A stretch of 64,000 bases of DNA from Macrostomum hystrix (taxonomy: Eukaryota > Platyhelminthes > Macrostomidae), in the NCBI GenBank assembly GCA_950097015.1, contig CATNEN010000038.1:22382001-22446000 (forward strand), in the 5' to 3' direction. Shown here in pieces: positions 1 to 11,799 of the stretch. The first letter of the stretch is position 1. Each line of letters opens with the position of its first letter. Both the position numbers and the translations under genes were made by a program. Under the pieces are notes generated by a model, which saw only the letters and a list, made by a program, of their open reading frames with translations, was not told where the DNA came from and ran no database searches.

Positions 1-1170
1 TTGCACACTATGAGTACCAAAAATACAGAACAAGAACTGAAATCTTGATCTAGTTGTTGCTAGCTAGCCACTCCCAAACCAGTTTACTAGGCCTAGCCTC
101 CCAACTATATTGTCTTAACCAATGTGTACACAACTAGGTATTGTAGAATCATACATGCGCAACCTCCTAAATCTTAGCTGGCCGTGCGACTTAGTTTTTG
201 CTCTATTTACGACTTAGTTTGCTCTCATTTGCTCTCTTTTTCTCTCCCCTTTTTCCTTTTCTTCATGCCTTCTTTTTTTGTCCCTTGGTCCCCCTTTGAT
301 TTTTTTGCACTTGGTCAATTGGTTTTTGGGACTTACCTTGCTTGGCCCTCGTTTCACCCGGCCAGTTCGGCCGGGTTGGCCGGGTGTTGCGCATGTATGT
401 GTAGAATACTAGCTAGATAGAATACTAGTAGAATTATAATAGGCCTACCTGAAGAACATTCATGTTTGCTTATGTGATTGTAAACAAGAATTAACATTGT
501 ATAACTACTATACATTATATATTAACCATTTATAGAAAATATAATGGAATGTGCATGGAAATTATTGATTACAGAAGGACAATGCTATAATATAATGTCT
601 ACTTATTAAAATTTGTTAAGATAACAGACAAAGTCATGGAAAAAGATATCAATTGATGTTTTTAAGGCTTAGCTAATTTTGCTACTATATTATAATATGC
701 GATTGTTGATAAAATATCACTATTTGGTAGATATAACAATTTTTAGGATGCACAGAGTCAATTTTTTAAGATATAATTTTTAGAAGTATCAGAAGTTTAA
801 CTACATTTTTACCCCTGAATAGGTTTATATCTGTGATAGTAACAGTTTTTCTTTGTGTTTCTTCTAAAAGTTTAAAAGAATGTTCTTGTCAATCATGGTA
901 CTACCATTTCTAATTGTTTTACCCACTGTACTTAATTGCATATTTTTCATCAAATTACAGAATAGGGCAGTTAGACCATACATAGAAGAACAAGGAAAAA
1001 TTTGCTTCAACAAATATTTTGCAGTTATAATAGAAAAGGGAAGTTTAATGACAATGAATTTATAAACAAAGCAGATGAATAGGTAAATGGTATTGTTAGT
1101 GTTTTTAATTGAACCTAAAAAGCAATGTACTTGTTTTATAAAAATTTACATATTTCCACTAAGCTTAAGT
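1..1170. other. AT-rich stretch with no recognisable gene
   Basis: No open frame here resembles a known protein. A pyrimidine-rich tract lies at about 195-300. The rest is AT-rich and could hold the upstream exon, promoter or 5' UTR of the SPATA7-like gene that follows, but I see no decisive signal. Confidence 0.5.
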
Positions 1171-1261
1171 AGTGAATTTTAAAGAGTTCTGCATAGGACA
1201 ATGTCTAGCTACAAAATATATTTCTATTAACAATAAATTCTCGTGGTTTCCAGTCCAGCAA

Positions 1262-4227
1262 ATGCACATGGCATCACAAGGTGGCTCAGGTCTGACTAGC
1301 ATGGTAAATGGCAAATCTGCGCACAAGCAGTTTATGATTCGTCAATCAAAGAGCGACTATGTCAAACGAGTCTGCTCAGCCAAGTCTACCATAGACAATG
1401 GCCTGCCAAAGACCTTTCGTCATCGGCTTCAGAGAGATGGCCGGCTCCCTAAAACTGACCCGATGCCGTCCAGACCATTGTCTTCATCTTCTAGGCCAAC
1501 AAATCATCAGCAGCAGCATCTGACCAATGCTCAGCTACTGTCGACATCTACAGCATTCAATGCGTTAGACACTGATCAGATGGATTCTGGCGGCGGAGAT
1601 CTGTTAGAAACGCACCGGGATCGTTTCACGAATCCTAAGCAGCCATTTACACCGCGAATTAACAATTCGAAATCTCGCGGTGTAGTAGCTCAGAGTCGGC
1701 TATTGGCTAGCGGAATCTATGTTAAACCGCCGCCTAAACAGAAGCGAGCTAATTCGGCTAATGATGCCAATGGGACACAGCAACAGCGCAGGCGATTCGA
1801 TGGCACCTACGATGTTTTTGATGGCGGACTGGCTGAACGAGATCAGCCGATTTCGGCGCATAGGCAGCAGCAGCAGCAGCAGATTCCATTGCCGCATAGT
1901 CAGAGGCGAACAGCTGATTGGGTGCTGGATGGTCACGGGCTTGACGGCGGGGACGATCGTGGGAGCTCTAATGCTTATAACACCCTATTCAGGTGAGAGA
2001 GTCATTGCTGTCACTGAGCTGTTATTTAGTGAGTCATTGCTGTCAATGAGCCGTTATTTAGTGAGTCATTGCTGTCACTGAGCCGTTATTTAGTGAGTCA
2101 TTGCTGTCACTGAGCCGTTATTTAGTGAGTCATTGCTGCCAATGAGCCGTTATTCAGTGAGTGATTGCTGTCACTGAGCTGTTATTTAGTGAGTCATTGC
2201 TGCCAATGAGCCGTTATTCAGTGAGTCATTGCTGTCAATGAGCCGTTATTTAGTGATTCATTGCTGTCAATGAGCCGTTATTTAGTGAGTCATTGCTGTC
2301 AATGAGCCGTTATTTAGTGAGTCATTGCTGTCAATGAGCGTTATTTAGTGAGTCATTGCTGCCAATGAGCCGTTATTTAGTGAGTCATTGCTGTCAATGA
2401 GCCGTTATTTAGTGAGTCATTGCTGTCAATGAGCCGTTATTTAGTGAGTCATTGCTGCCAATGAGCCGTTATTTAGTGAGTCATTGCTGTCAATGAGCCG
2501 TTATTTAGTGAGTCATTGCTGCCAATGAGCCGTTATTTAGTGATTCATCGCTGTCATTTCCTGTTTTTTTTTAGCAAAATCGACGAAGCCTATTATCCGT
2601 TTGCCGACGCCATTATCAAGGACATCGCATCGTCTGGTGTGACATCAAATCGGTGAGTCGTTTTTCCTCTTGTCGTTTGTGTACTTTCATTTTTCGATTT
2701 GGTTGTTCGATGTGAAGCAGCATAAATTTGAAACTTTATGTTCCAGCATGATTCGCATCGTCATGCAGAAGCATGTAGAACTCAATCGTAATAGACTCAA
2801 AGCTCGCCAAATGGAAGAGGTGTGCCAGCTTATTAGCGAATACCTGGGCATCAATGACGAAGATGAAGATGATAATGAGGACACGTACACTGCCGGCTTT
2901 GGCACCTCTGCATCTGCTAGCTTGCAGATAAAGAAGTTTGATTATGAAGTACGTTGCTGCGATACTATTGGTCCATAGAACTTCCAGATCCTCAAAATAT
3001 ATCTCATCTTTTAGAATCCCAAAGCTTCATCCAGTCCTCAGGTTTAAGATCCCCAAAGCTTCATCAGATTCTCAGGTTTAAGATCCCCAAAGCTTCATCA
3101 GATTCTCAGGTTTAAGATCCCCAAAGCTTCATCAGATTCTCAGGTTTAAGATCCTCATAGCTTCATCTGATCCTCAGGTTTAAGATCCTCATAGCTTCAT
3201 CAGATCCTCGGGTTTAGGATCCCCAAAGCTTTATCAGATCCTCAGCTTTAGGATCCCGATTGTTTCATCTGATCCTCAGGTTTAAGATTCTGAGGATTCT
3301 GAGCAATTCTGCCCATTTCGCTGACTCCAGAGCACACTACTCACATTAGGTGTGTACATCTGCCCTGACTTTCTCGTCGTCAGGCTGTCTACACTCCCAC
3401 TGTGCCTTTGAGGTTGGCCCTCCCAGGTGTAAATTGCGCCATAAGCCCCCAAGCCTTCTCTCCGCGGCTGCGCTCCAATTAAATGTAGCCTCGCCGCGGA
3501 ATCGAGCTCAGGGACCTTCTTGTGAGAGAAAAATGCGTTAGACCGCTCAGCCACTCATCCCCTGATCGTCAAGTTTAGGATCTTCATCAGATCAAAGCTT
3601 GATCAGATCCTCATGGGATCGAATCTGGATGCCCTAATTTCATCCCGAAAATCCTCTTCGAACGCCACAGCAATTAATTTCCTCTAAATCAAACAAACCT
3701 TAAATTAGCCGCAGCCGCGTTATCAGCGCCTAGACGACACGCAGCAGCAGCAGCAGCAAGAGCCAATTAATATTCAACCGCAGCCTCGTCAGCCTAGACG
3801 TCCTCAGCCTCTCTCAGCCTCATCGGCAGCACCCGCCTCCGTAGACGACGATCCACCAACCCTGACGGAGGTCAGCCAGATGGACGCCGTCCAGACTCCG
3901 ACACCGCTTCCGCGGGATCATCCAGGCGATCGGGCTGGATTAAACGATCCGGCCAATGACAGTCGCTCGGCTACACCGTTGGACGATTTTCAAGATGCCC
4001 TGCGTACACAGCTGCGCGATGTTACCGAATTAGACGACAACGACAATTCTGACATTGATAATTCGTCTGTGGCCGATGCTAGACCAGTTAATAATAATCC
4101 TAACAATGACGACACGCGCAGTATAAGCGAATTCGGTGTCACTCTGCGGCCTGGCCAGTTTGAGATGATGCAAACCGCACAGCCTGGATCGCCGTCTCGC
4201 AGCAAAACTGTGCGTTTTAGCAGCTGA
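1262..4227 (+). CDS. SPATA7: SPATA7-like ciliary protein, four visible exons
   Basis: SPATA7 works in the connecting cilium/transition zone of photoreceptors and other ciliated cells. Exons by eye: about 1262-1992, 2575-2652, 2747-2948 and 3709-4227, all with GT-AG borders and matching phases (2, 2, 0). This gives about 509 aa; human SPATA7 is about 600 aa. Recognition rests on three blocks: an N-terminal region with SAKSTIDNGLP (human LSAKAAVD), the motif DLLETHRDRFTNPKQPFTPR in exon 1 (human DLLDKHSELFSNKQLPFTPR), and the coiled-coil-like helix in exon 3 (RIVMQKHVELNRNRLKARQM) followed by an acidic stretch. The C-terminus is Gln/Pro-rich then Asp/Asn-rich, and probably disordered. The start is uncertain. 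Possible acceptors lie at 1253 and 1258, and in-frame ATGs at 1262 and 1268, so a further upstream exon may exist. The stop is TGA at 4225-4227. Confidence 0.8.
1993..2560. repeat. 32-bp minisatellite filling SPATA7 intron 1
   Basis: About 17-18 tandem copies of a 32-bp unit fill nearly the whole intron, starting at its first bases. Each unit carries the string tttagtgagt, in which a TTTAG acceptor-like end overlaps a perfect GTGAGT donor. Units differ by few substitutions (tgtcaatg/tgccaatg/tgtcactg). Confidence 0.95.
3010..3300. repeat. 34-bp minisatellite in SPATA7 intron 3
   Basis: About eight imperfect copies of a 34-bp unit containing gatccccaaagcttcatcag and ctcaggttta. The unit contains CAG/GTTTAAG, again a junction with both splice signals. 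Degraded units continue to about 3,640. Confidence 0.9.
3300..3565 (-). mobile_element. tRNA-derived SINE in SPATA7 intron 3
   Basis: Read on the minus strand, the segment begins near 3,562 with a Leu/Ser-tRNA-like head: an A-box-like gtggctgagcgg followed about 40 bases later by a B-box-like gagctcgattcc. A non-tRNA body follows. This is the layout of a pol III SINE. I did not identify flanking target duplications. Confidence 0.6.
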
Positions 4228-5144
4228 ATAAATGATTCACGGTGGCACACTTAATTGGATTAGTATAGGGCCATACTTGACTGCTGATCATGGATACGAT
4301 GTAGCTTTATTATCTGTGTTCTCTTAAAAACGTATAATAACTCGCCTTAACTAAAAATTGATTATCATTTACTTACTACCCTTCTCAAAGTGGCAGTATA
4401 CGTAAAGCATGCACTGATAAAAAAGTATTTTTATCCCACTTACTATTTACCCCTACTGATAGTACTAATGCAGAGTATTTACTGTGAATTTTATGTAAAG
4501 GGATGTTTTAACATGACTTTTAATAATAAAAATTAAAGTTTTCATTATTTACTTTCGTGGTACCAAAATGTTTGAGTTTTGCTAAATTCTGTAAAACTTT
4601 TACTTGCATAAAATATTATCTACTGTAATTTCACTTTCGCTGTGATCTACTTACGAGATCTCGTACAAACTCTAAAATTCTAAGCCGTCCACGATTAATA
4701 TTTTTTTACAAAAAGTTTTTATCCGATTTTTTAATGCTTTAGTTAAGTAGTTTTATTGTATATCCTTTCTATTCGATATCAACTCGACTTATATTCTACG
4801 AAATTGAATGATTAATTTTTCTTTGAAATAGATTGGAAATTCCAAAATTATGTTACATTTTTACTTAAAATACACGTTTCAGGTTTGTTGTGTTCAATTA
4901 ATGCTAGTCAGAATTTAAGAGTAGTGGAATAGAAAATATGTAAAACTTACTATCAATTTTACTGTAAGTAGCACAGTGAAGACATTTTGCCCTTTAAAAT
5001 CCAATTTAAAAATCGTTGCATAATATGTGTCAACACTAAAAAACGAAACTTTCAGCCAAGCAGCCAACTCGATGCAATCCAGTAAATAATTCCTCAACAA
5101 GCATTGAATCAACTTTCTCAACTATAGTTACCTGATTAACTGTC
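4228..5144. other. AT-rich intergenic region between SPATA7 and NELF-C/D
   Basis: AT-rich DNA without a plausible coding frame. It should hold the SPATA7 3' UTR/polyadenylation site and the promoter of the next gene on the same strand. I could not single out a specific element. Confidence 0.5.
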
Positions 5145-8100
5145 ATGGATGATATCGATGAAATTGATTATGAACCGCCACGTCCACTGGGTGCGGAGTA
5201 TTTGCCCATGCAGAATAGGGTGAGTCGTTGTTTTTTTACTTATTTTGACTACTCAAATAACACTACTTACAGTAGTCAGTCTCTCTCGTGTTTTTGTCTA
5301 TAAAAGATTTCAATCCAATTTACAGAGTCACGAGCACGACGTCTCCGACTCTGACGATCGCCGCCAACCGCATCATCAGCAGCAACAGCAGCAGCAGCAG
5401 CAGCAGCGGTCAGCCAGTTCTGCCCTAGCTCAGCCAGACTTCATTATGGAGGACTCGAAGCTGGTCCTAGCCGAGATGGCTGCCTTCATGCAGAAGGTTG
5501 GCGATGCTGAGGCCCTCACGGAGCATCTGGTCAGCGGCTATGAAGGCGCCGCTCAGCATTGCAACATCTTGGCTGATTGGCTGGTACGTGTTAGCAGTGC
5601 ATGTGCATATCTCTATACACTGAATTCGATCCACGATATTATCATTATTTCTTTCTATTGATATCCCTAATTTTAATCCACGTTCCTTTCATTCTTAGTA
5701 TCCCAATTTCAATTTTAGAATCCTCACTTATATTGTATTTAGGGGGTGAGTGGGTCAGCGGCTAATGTCGCTGCCTCACTTTCCAATGGTCGCTGGTTCG
5801 TTCCTCCCTCCAAGTCACGATTGTCTCGGGGCTTAGTTGGAGGTTTGCGAAGTAGTGACTTGCGGAGATGCACCTTATTTTGTGCAACCAAAGCTAATTT
5901 AAAATAGCTTAACCCCTGCCTTCTGCATGCCTGCTTGTTTGTGTTTGTTTGTGCGTTGGGCCGGGTGTGAGGCGTTGTATGGGGCGGGTGTGCACCAATG
6001 TGTACTCTGGTCCCTACCTTTCAGGCATCTAAGTCCTCCCCTGGTTTGGTCTGTTCTGTGCGTTTGCGGGCCTGGGGTGAGAGGCACTCCGGCTGCCGCC
6101 CCTTCCCCGCTTGGCTTGCTGCTGTGTGTGAGGTGCCCATGTCCAGGGGTCCAGATGACGCGATGGGCGACTCCCGCCTAGTTCGCCGGCCTGGGGGCAT
6201 GCCGTTCCTGCGCTTGTGCGTCAAGTGCCCCAGCAGGCCCCCCTGCAATTAAGTATATTGTATTTATTCCCATACAAACCAGTATTTATCCCCATTCAAA
6301 CCAGTACTTATCCCCATAACCACCTGACTCAGGTGCACTATGCTGACGAATCAGCGGAAGACGCCAAGGCTGCTATTGAAGGCAGCTTGGCTGATAGAGT
6401 CACCGCAGCATTCGATCCGGCAGCAGTTGACGAGTCCATCATTGCTGAAGATCCCGTGGCTTTCCTAGTCTGGCTAACCAGCCTGGTGCAGTACAGACAG
6501 TGGCGCGAGCTGATCTACCAGCTGGCGCAAAGGCATTCCACCTGCGCTTTTCTCAACTGGGCTATCAAGGTGCGCTGAAAGAGAATTTGATGAAACTCAA
6601 AATTGGAAAGTAAATTACTTCTAAAGGCCTAAGAGTTGCACATTGATGTAAAGTCTATTCGCTTTCTTAAAATACGAGTACGTTCTATCATTTCTACTGT
6701 AAGTAGTTTTGCTAAAAAAGTAGCAAGTTTAATATATATTTTTCTTTAGCTCTATAATTAGACACTAAAATGCTGCAAAAATTCTAAAGATTCCTATAGA
6801 GCAAGATATTTTATAGCTCTAAAAGCTTTTTATCTGCAGATCCCATTTTTTATACTGACCCTAAAATCCCAATCGATCTAATTAACCCAAAAGATGAAGA
6901 AACTCTAACCTTTCTACAGATCCTAATAGATCTACAGATCCCAAAAAATCAACAGATCCCAACAGATTAAAGATCAAACTAGTAACTAAACTAAAGATCC
7001 CAATAGATCTACACATCCCAATAGATCTTCAGATCCCAATAGATCTACATATCCCAGTAGATCTACATATCCCAATAGATCTACATATCCTAATAGATTT
7101 ACAGATCCCAATAGATCTACATATCCCAATAGATGTACACATCCCTATTGATACAGATCCCAATAGATCTACAGATCCCAATAGATGTACACATCCCTAT
7201 TGATACAGATCCCAATAGATCTACAGATCCCAATAGATGTACACATCCCTATTGATACAGATCCCAATAGATCTACAGATCCCAATAGATGTACACATCC
7301 CTTTTGATACAGATCCCAATAGATCTACAGATCCCAATAGATGTACACATCCCTTTTGATACAGATCCCAATAGATCTACAGATCCCAATAGATGTACAC
7401 ATCCCTATTGATACAAATCCCAACAGATGTACACATCCCTATTGATACAGGTCCCAATAGATCTACAGATCCCAATAGATGTACACATCCCTATTGATAC
7501 AGATCCCAATAGATGTACACATCCCTATTGATACAGATCCCAATAGATCTACAGATCCCAATAGATGTACACATCCCTATTGATACAGATCCCAATAGAT
7601 CTACAGATCCCAATAGATGTACACATCCCTATTGATACAGATCCCAATAGATCTACAGATCCCAATAGATGTACACATCCCTATTGATACAGATCCCAAC
7701 AGATGTACACATCCCTATTGATACAGATCCCAATAGATGTACACATCCCCATTGATACAGATCCCAATAGATGTACACATCCCCATTGATACAGATCCCA
7801 ATAGATGTACACATCCCCATTGATACAGATCCCAATAGATGTACACATCCCCATTGATACAGATCCCAATAGATGTACACATCCCTATTGATATAAACAT
7901 TCCAATAAGTCTGCAGCCTAATAATTAGTAAATTATTCTGATTCAAACTAGCAATTATCCACAAATCCCTAAAGATCTACACATCCCCAAAAACTGCAGA
8001 TCCCAACAAATCTACAGATGCCAACAGATTACAGATTCCAGTATAATATTATTCCGCAATAACTCGCCAGGAAATATCCGAGCGCGGTTTCGAAGAAGAG

Positions 8101-11100
8101 ATGAAGTTCGTGCCAGCCGCATGTGCCAAACTGCCCGTATTCTGTCGCTATCTGAGCACCAGCCTCTCCAAATTACTAGCTGAAGAGTTCGATCACAGTT
8201 TCGAACGCGATTTAGAACAGCTGTTAGACATGGCCTGTTACGGTGAGGCTACTTACCTGTTCAGCCAGGTAATGCTTTACAATCTGGCCCAGTCGCCTGT
8301 GAATGGCCGCTGTCACGCCATCCGCCGCCTCAGCCAGGAGTTGGAGAAGGCCGCGCTGTCTCGCGGTCGCGATGTCAGCAGATACTCTGTTCAGCTGTGC
8401 GGTGCGCATCATTATCCCAGGTTTGTGGCTCCTAATCTCATTGTCTTCTATCTTGCTATGATGGGTCATAATCCCCTTCTTAAATCGAAAAAGGTCATAT
8501 GGTCCCACATGAACTCGAGATCGGTCATAATCTCCCTTGTGAAATCTAGATTGGTCAGTCGAGTCATAGTCTAGCGCAGGTAACATTAAAATAGAATATG
8601 ATCTCCAAATGACCAAATGAGTCATGTCATTAATATGGGTCATTATGTCCGAAATCTCGCACATTAATAGCCCTGTAAAAAATTCGGCTGCTTCTTCGGC
8701 GGTTTTTTTGTGCAAAATAGGAGTGGAATCTACCAAAATCCCCCCTATCTCGCAAGAGTTAAAGAAACCACTCAGGAAGCAGCCGATGTGATCGTAAATT
8801 GTGCGGAAACCGCCGAAGAATCACCCGAACCAGCGGCCTATGGGACAACCAGAGAATTCTTTACGGTCGATTCCTCGGCGGTTTCTGAGCATGGAATCTC
8901 ACGAACTGGAGGATTCTTTGGGTGATTCCATTTCGCCACCAAGAAGCACCGAGAAACCGCCCAGTTTGGTAGATTCCAAGCATGGAATCATCCGATTGGT
9001 CTGTTTCCAGCGTTTGGTTGTTTCTTTTCTAGAAATGCCTATATTTCCTTTTTTTCTGTATATTCTGATTAAAAAAACATCGGCCTCTGCTCACAAAATT
9101 TTATTCGTAATCATGTCGGCTATTATTTTTTACTATATTTTATTGATTATATTGTTTCTTTGTACACATTTGAAGCCATTAAAGTAGTTTCTGCAAAGAA
9201 ATGTCAGCTGTCCTTTATACTCTTTTTCTACTTTTTACTAGGAGTTTTAGCCTATTAGGTCAAGAGTTCGATTCCCCAATCCACTAAAATAATCTGTATC
9301 ATTTATAGCAAGACACTTGAGGGTGGGTGTGGCGTCTCCCCTAGTCCATGGACTGTACGACAGTACGCAACCTTCAGATTCACATTTCTTACTGCACTCC
9401 CAGAGCCACGGCAGCCATGCAGAGCATGCTTGCTAAGCGGCAGCTCAACCCTGCTGATATGCTCACCCTGTACCAGCTCTACAAGCAGCAGGATCCGCCG
9501 CCAGCCGCCCTACTCCGGCTCCCGCTATTCGTACAATTGCTAACTGACGCACTGTTTCTGCCAGAATCTCAGGAGATCAACGAAGAATATTTGCACACCT
9601 ATGTCTACCTGCTGGCTTTTGCCGCCGCGGCTAGAGACTCTTCGGCTTCAAGCTCCGGCGGTAAAGACTCGGCTGCTGGCGGCAGCGGCGGCGCTGCCAG
9701 CTGCGAGCTGGGCCTGACTCAGGCGGCCATCGAGCGGGCGTCTGGCGTCTGTCGGAGCAATAAACACGTTATGCAGAGCGTTCGAGATCTAATCAAAACC
9801 CTGCGCTATCCGGTTGTGGCATACGGCGTGCTGGCCTTTGTTGAGAAGGCCCTGACGGATGAGAGGGGCTGCGATCTCAGTCAGGTTGGGGTTTTCGGAA
9901 TTGCTCGTACAATTTTATGTAAACATTTTTTGTTCATTCAAAGAAGAATCGAAGTATTGATTCTAACAAACGTAGATGTGGGGTTCTTAAACGCTAAGTA
10001 ATGTTTGAAAAACAATGTCAATTTCTTAGAAATTGTAAATGTAGATTCTTAATCATAGTTGCAAAGTTTCTAAGAAACTGTCAATGGAAATTCTTGAAAG
10101 CATAACTTTAAGGTTTCTAAGAAACTGTTAGGTTTCCAAGAAACTGTTAGGTTTCCAAGAAACTGTTAGGTTTCCAAGAAACTGTTAGGATTCCAAGAAA
10201 CTGTTAGGTTTCCAAGAAACTGTTAGGTTTCCAAGAAACTGTTAGGTTTCCAAGAAACTGTAAGGTTTCCAATAAACTGTAAGGTTTCCAAGAAACTGTA
10301 AGGTTTCCAAGAAACTTTAAGGTTTCAAAGAAACTGTTAGGTTTCCAAGAAACTAAGTTTTCCAAGAAACTGTAAGGTTTCCACGAAACTGTAAGGTTTT
10401 TAAGAAACTTTCAGACTTCAAGCGTTCCAAAGGCTGGAACTACTTAATAGGTCAATTTCTTAGCTCTTGTGCACTCGTTATAATAAACTCGCCCACCCTG
10501 TACAGGTAGAGCAGACCACTGTGTACCTAATCCTAGTTGACGAGGTTGCCACTAGCCATCCGCACCTGAGGCCCCGCGTCTTGCCAATGCTCTGCCGCCT
10601 ATTCGAACAATCGCATCCGTCCCTAGACGAGTTGAGCCAATTAGAATTTAAAGTGCGCCTAGTTGATCGCTTTGTTCACCTGATGTTTGTTGGGCACGTG
10701 GAACCCGTGCTAGACTACATGCACAACTGTCTAACTAACAAATTAGCCGACATGTCTCTACTGCGTCACTTTGTTCTAGAAGTCCTAGAAATGGTTGAGC
10801 CGCCGTACACTGAGAGTTTTGTCCGACGATTAAGACCTCTAGTTGAGAGTCCCGATATCTACAATGCAATTGAACGAAAGGAGGGTCGCGACAGCTGCGA
10901 TCGATTTCTCAGTGAGTCGGCTCAGTTTTGCCTTTTACTGTACAGTTTCTGGTCCATGATTATCCCATCTCCCAGGTAGTTATCTAGTACACAATTATCC
11001 TATCTCCCAGGTAGTTTGTGTTTGTGGTCCATAATTATCTCATCTCCCAGGTAGTTTGTGTTTGTTTGTGGTCCATAATTATCTCATCTCCCAGGTAGTT

Positions 11101-11784
11101 TGTGTTTGTTTGTGGTCCATAATTATCCCATCTCCCAGGTAGTTATCTAGTACACAATTATCCTATCTCCCAGGTAGTTTGTGTTTGTGGTCCATAATTA
11201 TCTCATCTCCCAGGTAGTTATCTAGTACACAATTATCCTATCTCCCAGGTAGTTTGTGTTTGTGGTCCATAATTATCTCATCTCCCAGGTAGTTATCTAG
11301 TACACAATTATCCTATCTCCCAGGTAGTTTGTGTTTGTGGTCCATAATTATCTCATCTCCCAGGTAGTTTGTGTTTGTTTGTGGTCCATAATTATCTCAT
11401 CTCCCAGGTAGTTTGTGTTTGTTTGTGGTCCATAATTATCTCATCTCCCAGGTAGTTTGTGTTTGTTTGTGGTCCATAATTATCTCATCTCCCAGGTAGT
11501 TTGTGTTTGTTTGTGGTCCATAATTATCTCATCTCCCAGGTAGTTTGTGTTTGTGGTCCATAATTATCTCATCTCCCAGGTAGTTTGTGTTTCTTTGTGG
11601 TCCATAATTATCTCATCTCCCAGGTAGTTTGTGTTTGTTTGTGGTCCATAATTATCTCATCTCCCAGGTAGTTTGTGTTTGTTTGTGGTCCATAATTATC
11701 TCATCTCCCAGGTGGTTATCTGTTTCTGAATGTCATTGCAGAAGACTCATCGCGCACACTGAAGGCAGCAAGAACTTGAAGTAA
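5145..11784 (+). CDS. NELFCD: Negative elongation factor subunit C/D (NELF-C/D, TH1-like)
   Basis: NELF-C/D is a nuclear scaffold subunit of the NELF complex that holds RNA polymerase II in promoter-proximal pausing. Exons: 5145-5219, 5326-5583, 6333-6569, 8071-8420, 9404-9884, 10506-10911 and a last exon from 11742. Phases agree up to exon 6 (0, 0, 0, 2, 0). Colinear matches to the animal family are NILADWL (human NLLAEWL), [36 protein letters not shown] (human YPRACQALGAMLSKGALNPADI), a Pro triplet [17 protein letters not shown], and [15 protein letters not shown] near the C-terminus. Length is about 614 aa; human about 590 aa. Odd points: a polyQ run in exon 2, a Ser/Gly-rich insertion in exon 5, and an ambiguous last splice. 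Donor 10911 gives TGA at 11777-11779. Donor 10975 gives a C-terminus reading [11 protein letters not shown] with TAA at 11782-11784, closer to human FIAHCKSNF. Confidence 0.9.
5745..5890 (+). mobile_element. SINE-like tRNA-derived head in NELF-C/D intron 2
   Basis: The segment starts with gagtgggtcagcggctaat (A-box-like) and has ctggttcgttcc (B-box-like) about 45 bases on, resembling the head of the minus-strand SINE at 3,300-3,565. The 350 GC-rich bases after it (5,895-6,245) may be its body or a separate insertion; I do not recognise them. Confidence 0.4.
6900..7890. repeat. Compound 18/34-bp minisatellite in NELF-C/D intron 3
   Basis: About 1 kb of interleaved units built from cagatcccaatagatctac and a 34-bp unit ending in acacatccctattgatac. 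The repeat is open in several minus frames, giving a periodic apparent peptide; this is a by-product of the repeat and not a gene. Confidence 0.95.
8421..9234. other. NELF-C/D intron 4, non-coding
   Basis: This contains weak repeats of a ggtcataatc motif (8,455-8,570) and a stretch rich in aaccgcc/ggcggtt words with a short inverted pair (cggctgcttc near 8,688, gaagcagccg near 8,777), possibly a decayed MITE. I see no gene. Confidence 0.4.
9235..9395 (+). mobile_element. Truncated SINE in NELF-C/D intron 4, next to exon 5
   Basis: A B-box-like agagttcgattccc is followed by agcaagacacttgaggg, a gtggggtctctcc-type segment and a ggactgtacgacagtacgc-like end. The order parallels the better preserved SINE at 21,630-21,880. 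It ends within about 10 bases of the exon 5 acceptor at 9403. Confidence 0.5.
10060..10420. repeat. 19-20-bp minisatellite in NELF-C/D intron 5
   Basis: Tandem copies of gtttccaagaaactgttag with small variants. The unit boundary reads AG/GT. The same repeat occurs at 18,220-18,370 and 60,380-60,590, in the latter beside a copied piece of NELF-C/D exon 5. Confidence 0.95.
10960..11720. repeat. 40/44-bp minisatellite filling NELF-C/D intron 6
   Basis: About 17 copies of a unit with atctcatctcccag followed by gtagtttgtgtttg. Each unit therefore contains a pyrimidine-rich acceptor-like end (CCCAG) abutting a donor-like GTAGTT. 40- and 44-bp forms differ by one gttt step. Confidence 0.95.
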
Positions 11785-11799
11785 CTAATAGACAGTAGA

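Noticed and set aside
3350-3541. Possible functional tRNA gene on the minus strand
   Set aside because: A- and B-box-like motifs are present, but the cloverleaf is not well formed and a long body follows, so a SINE is more likely.
5899-6252. GC-rich overlapping frames in NELF-C/D intron 2
   Set aside because: Open frames on both strands reflect GC-rich composition next to a SINE-like head; no family resemblance and it lies inside a well supported intron.
7653-7964. Overlapping minus-strand frames with a periodic Tyr/Trp/Ile/Gly peptide
   Set aside because: They are readings of the intron 3 minisatellite of NELF-C/D; several frames are open equally, and the antisense gene is intact around them.
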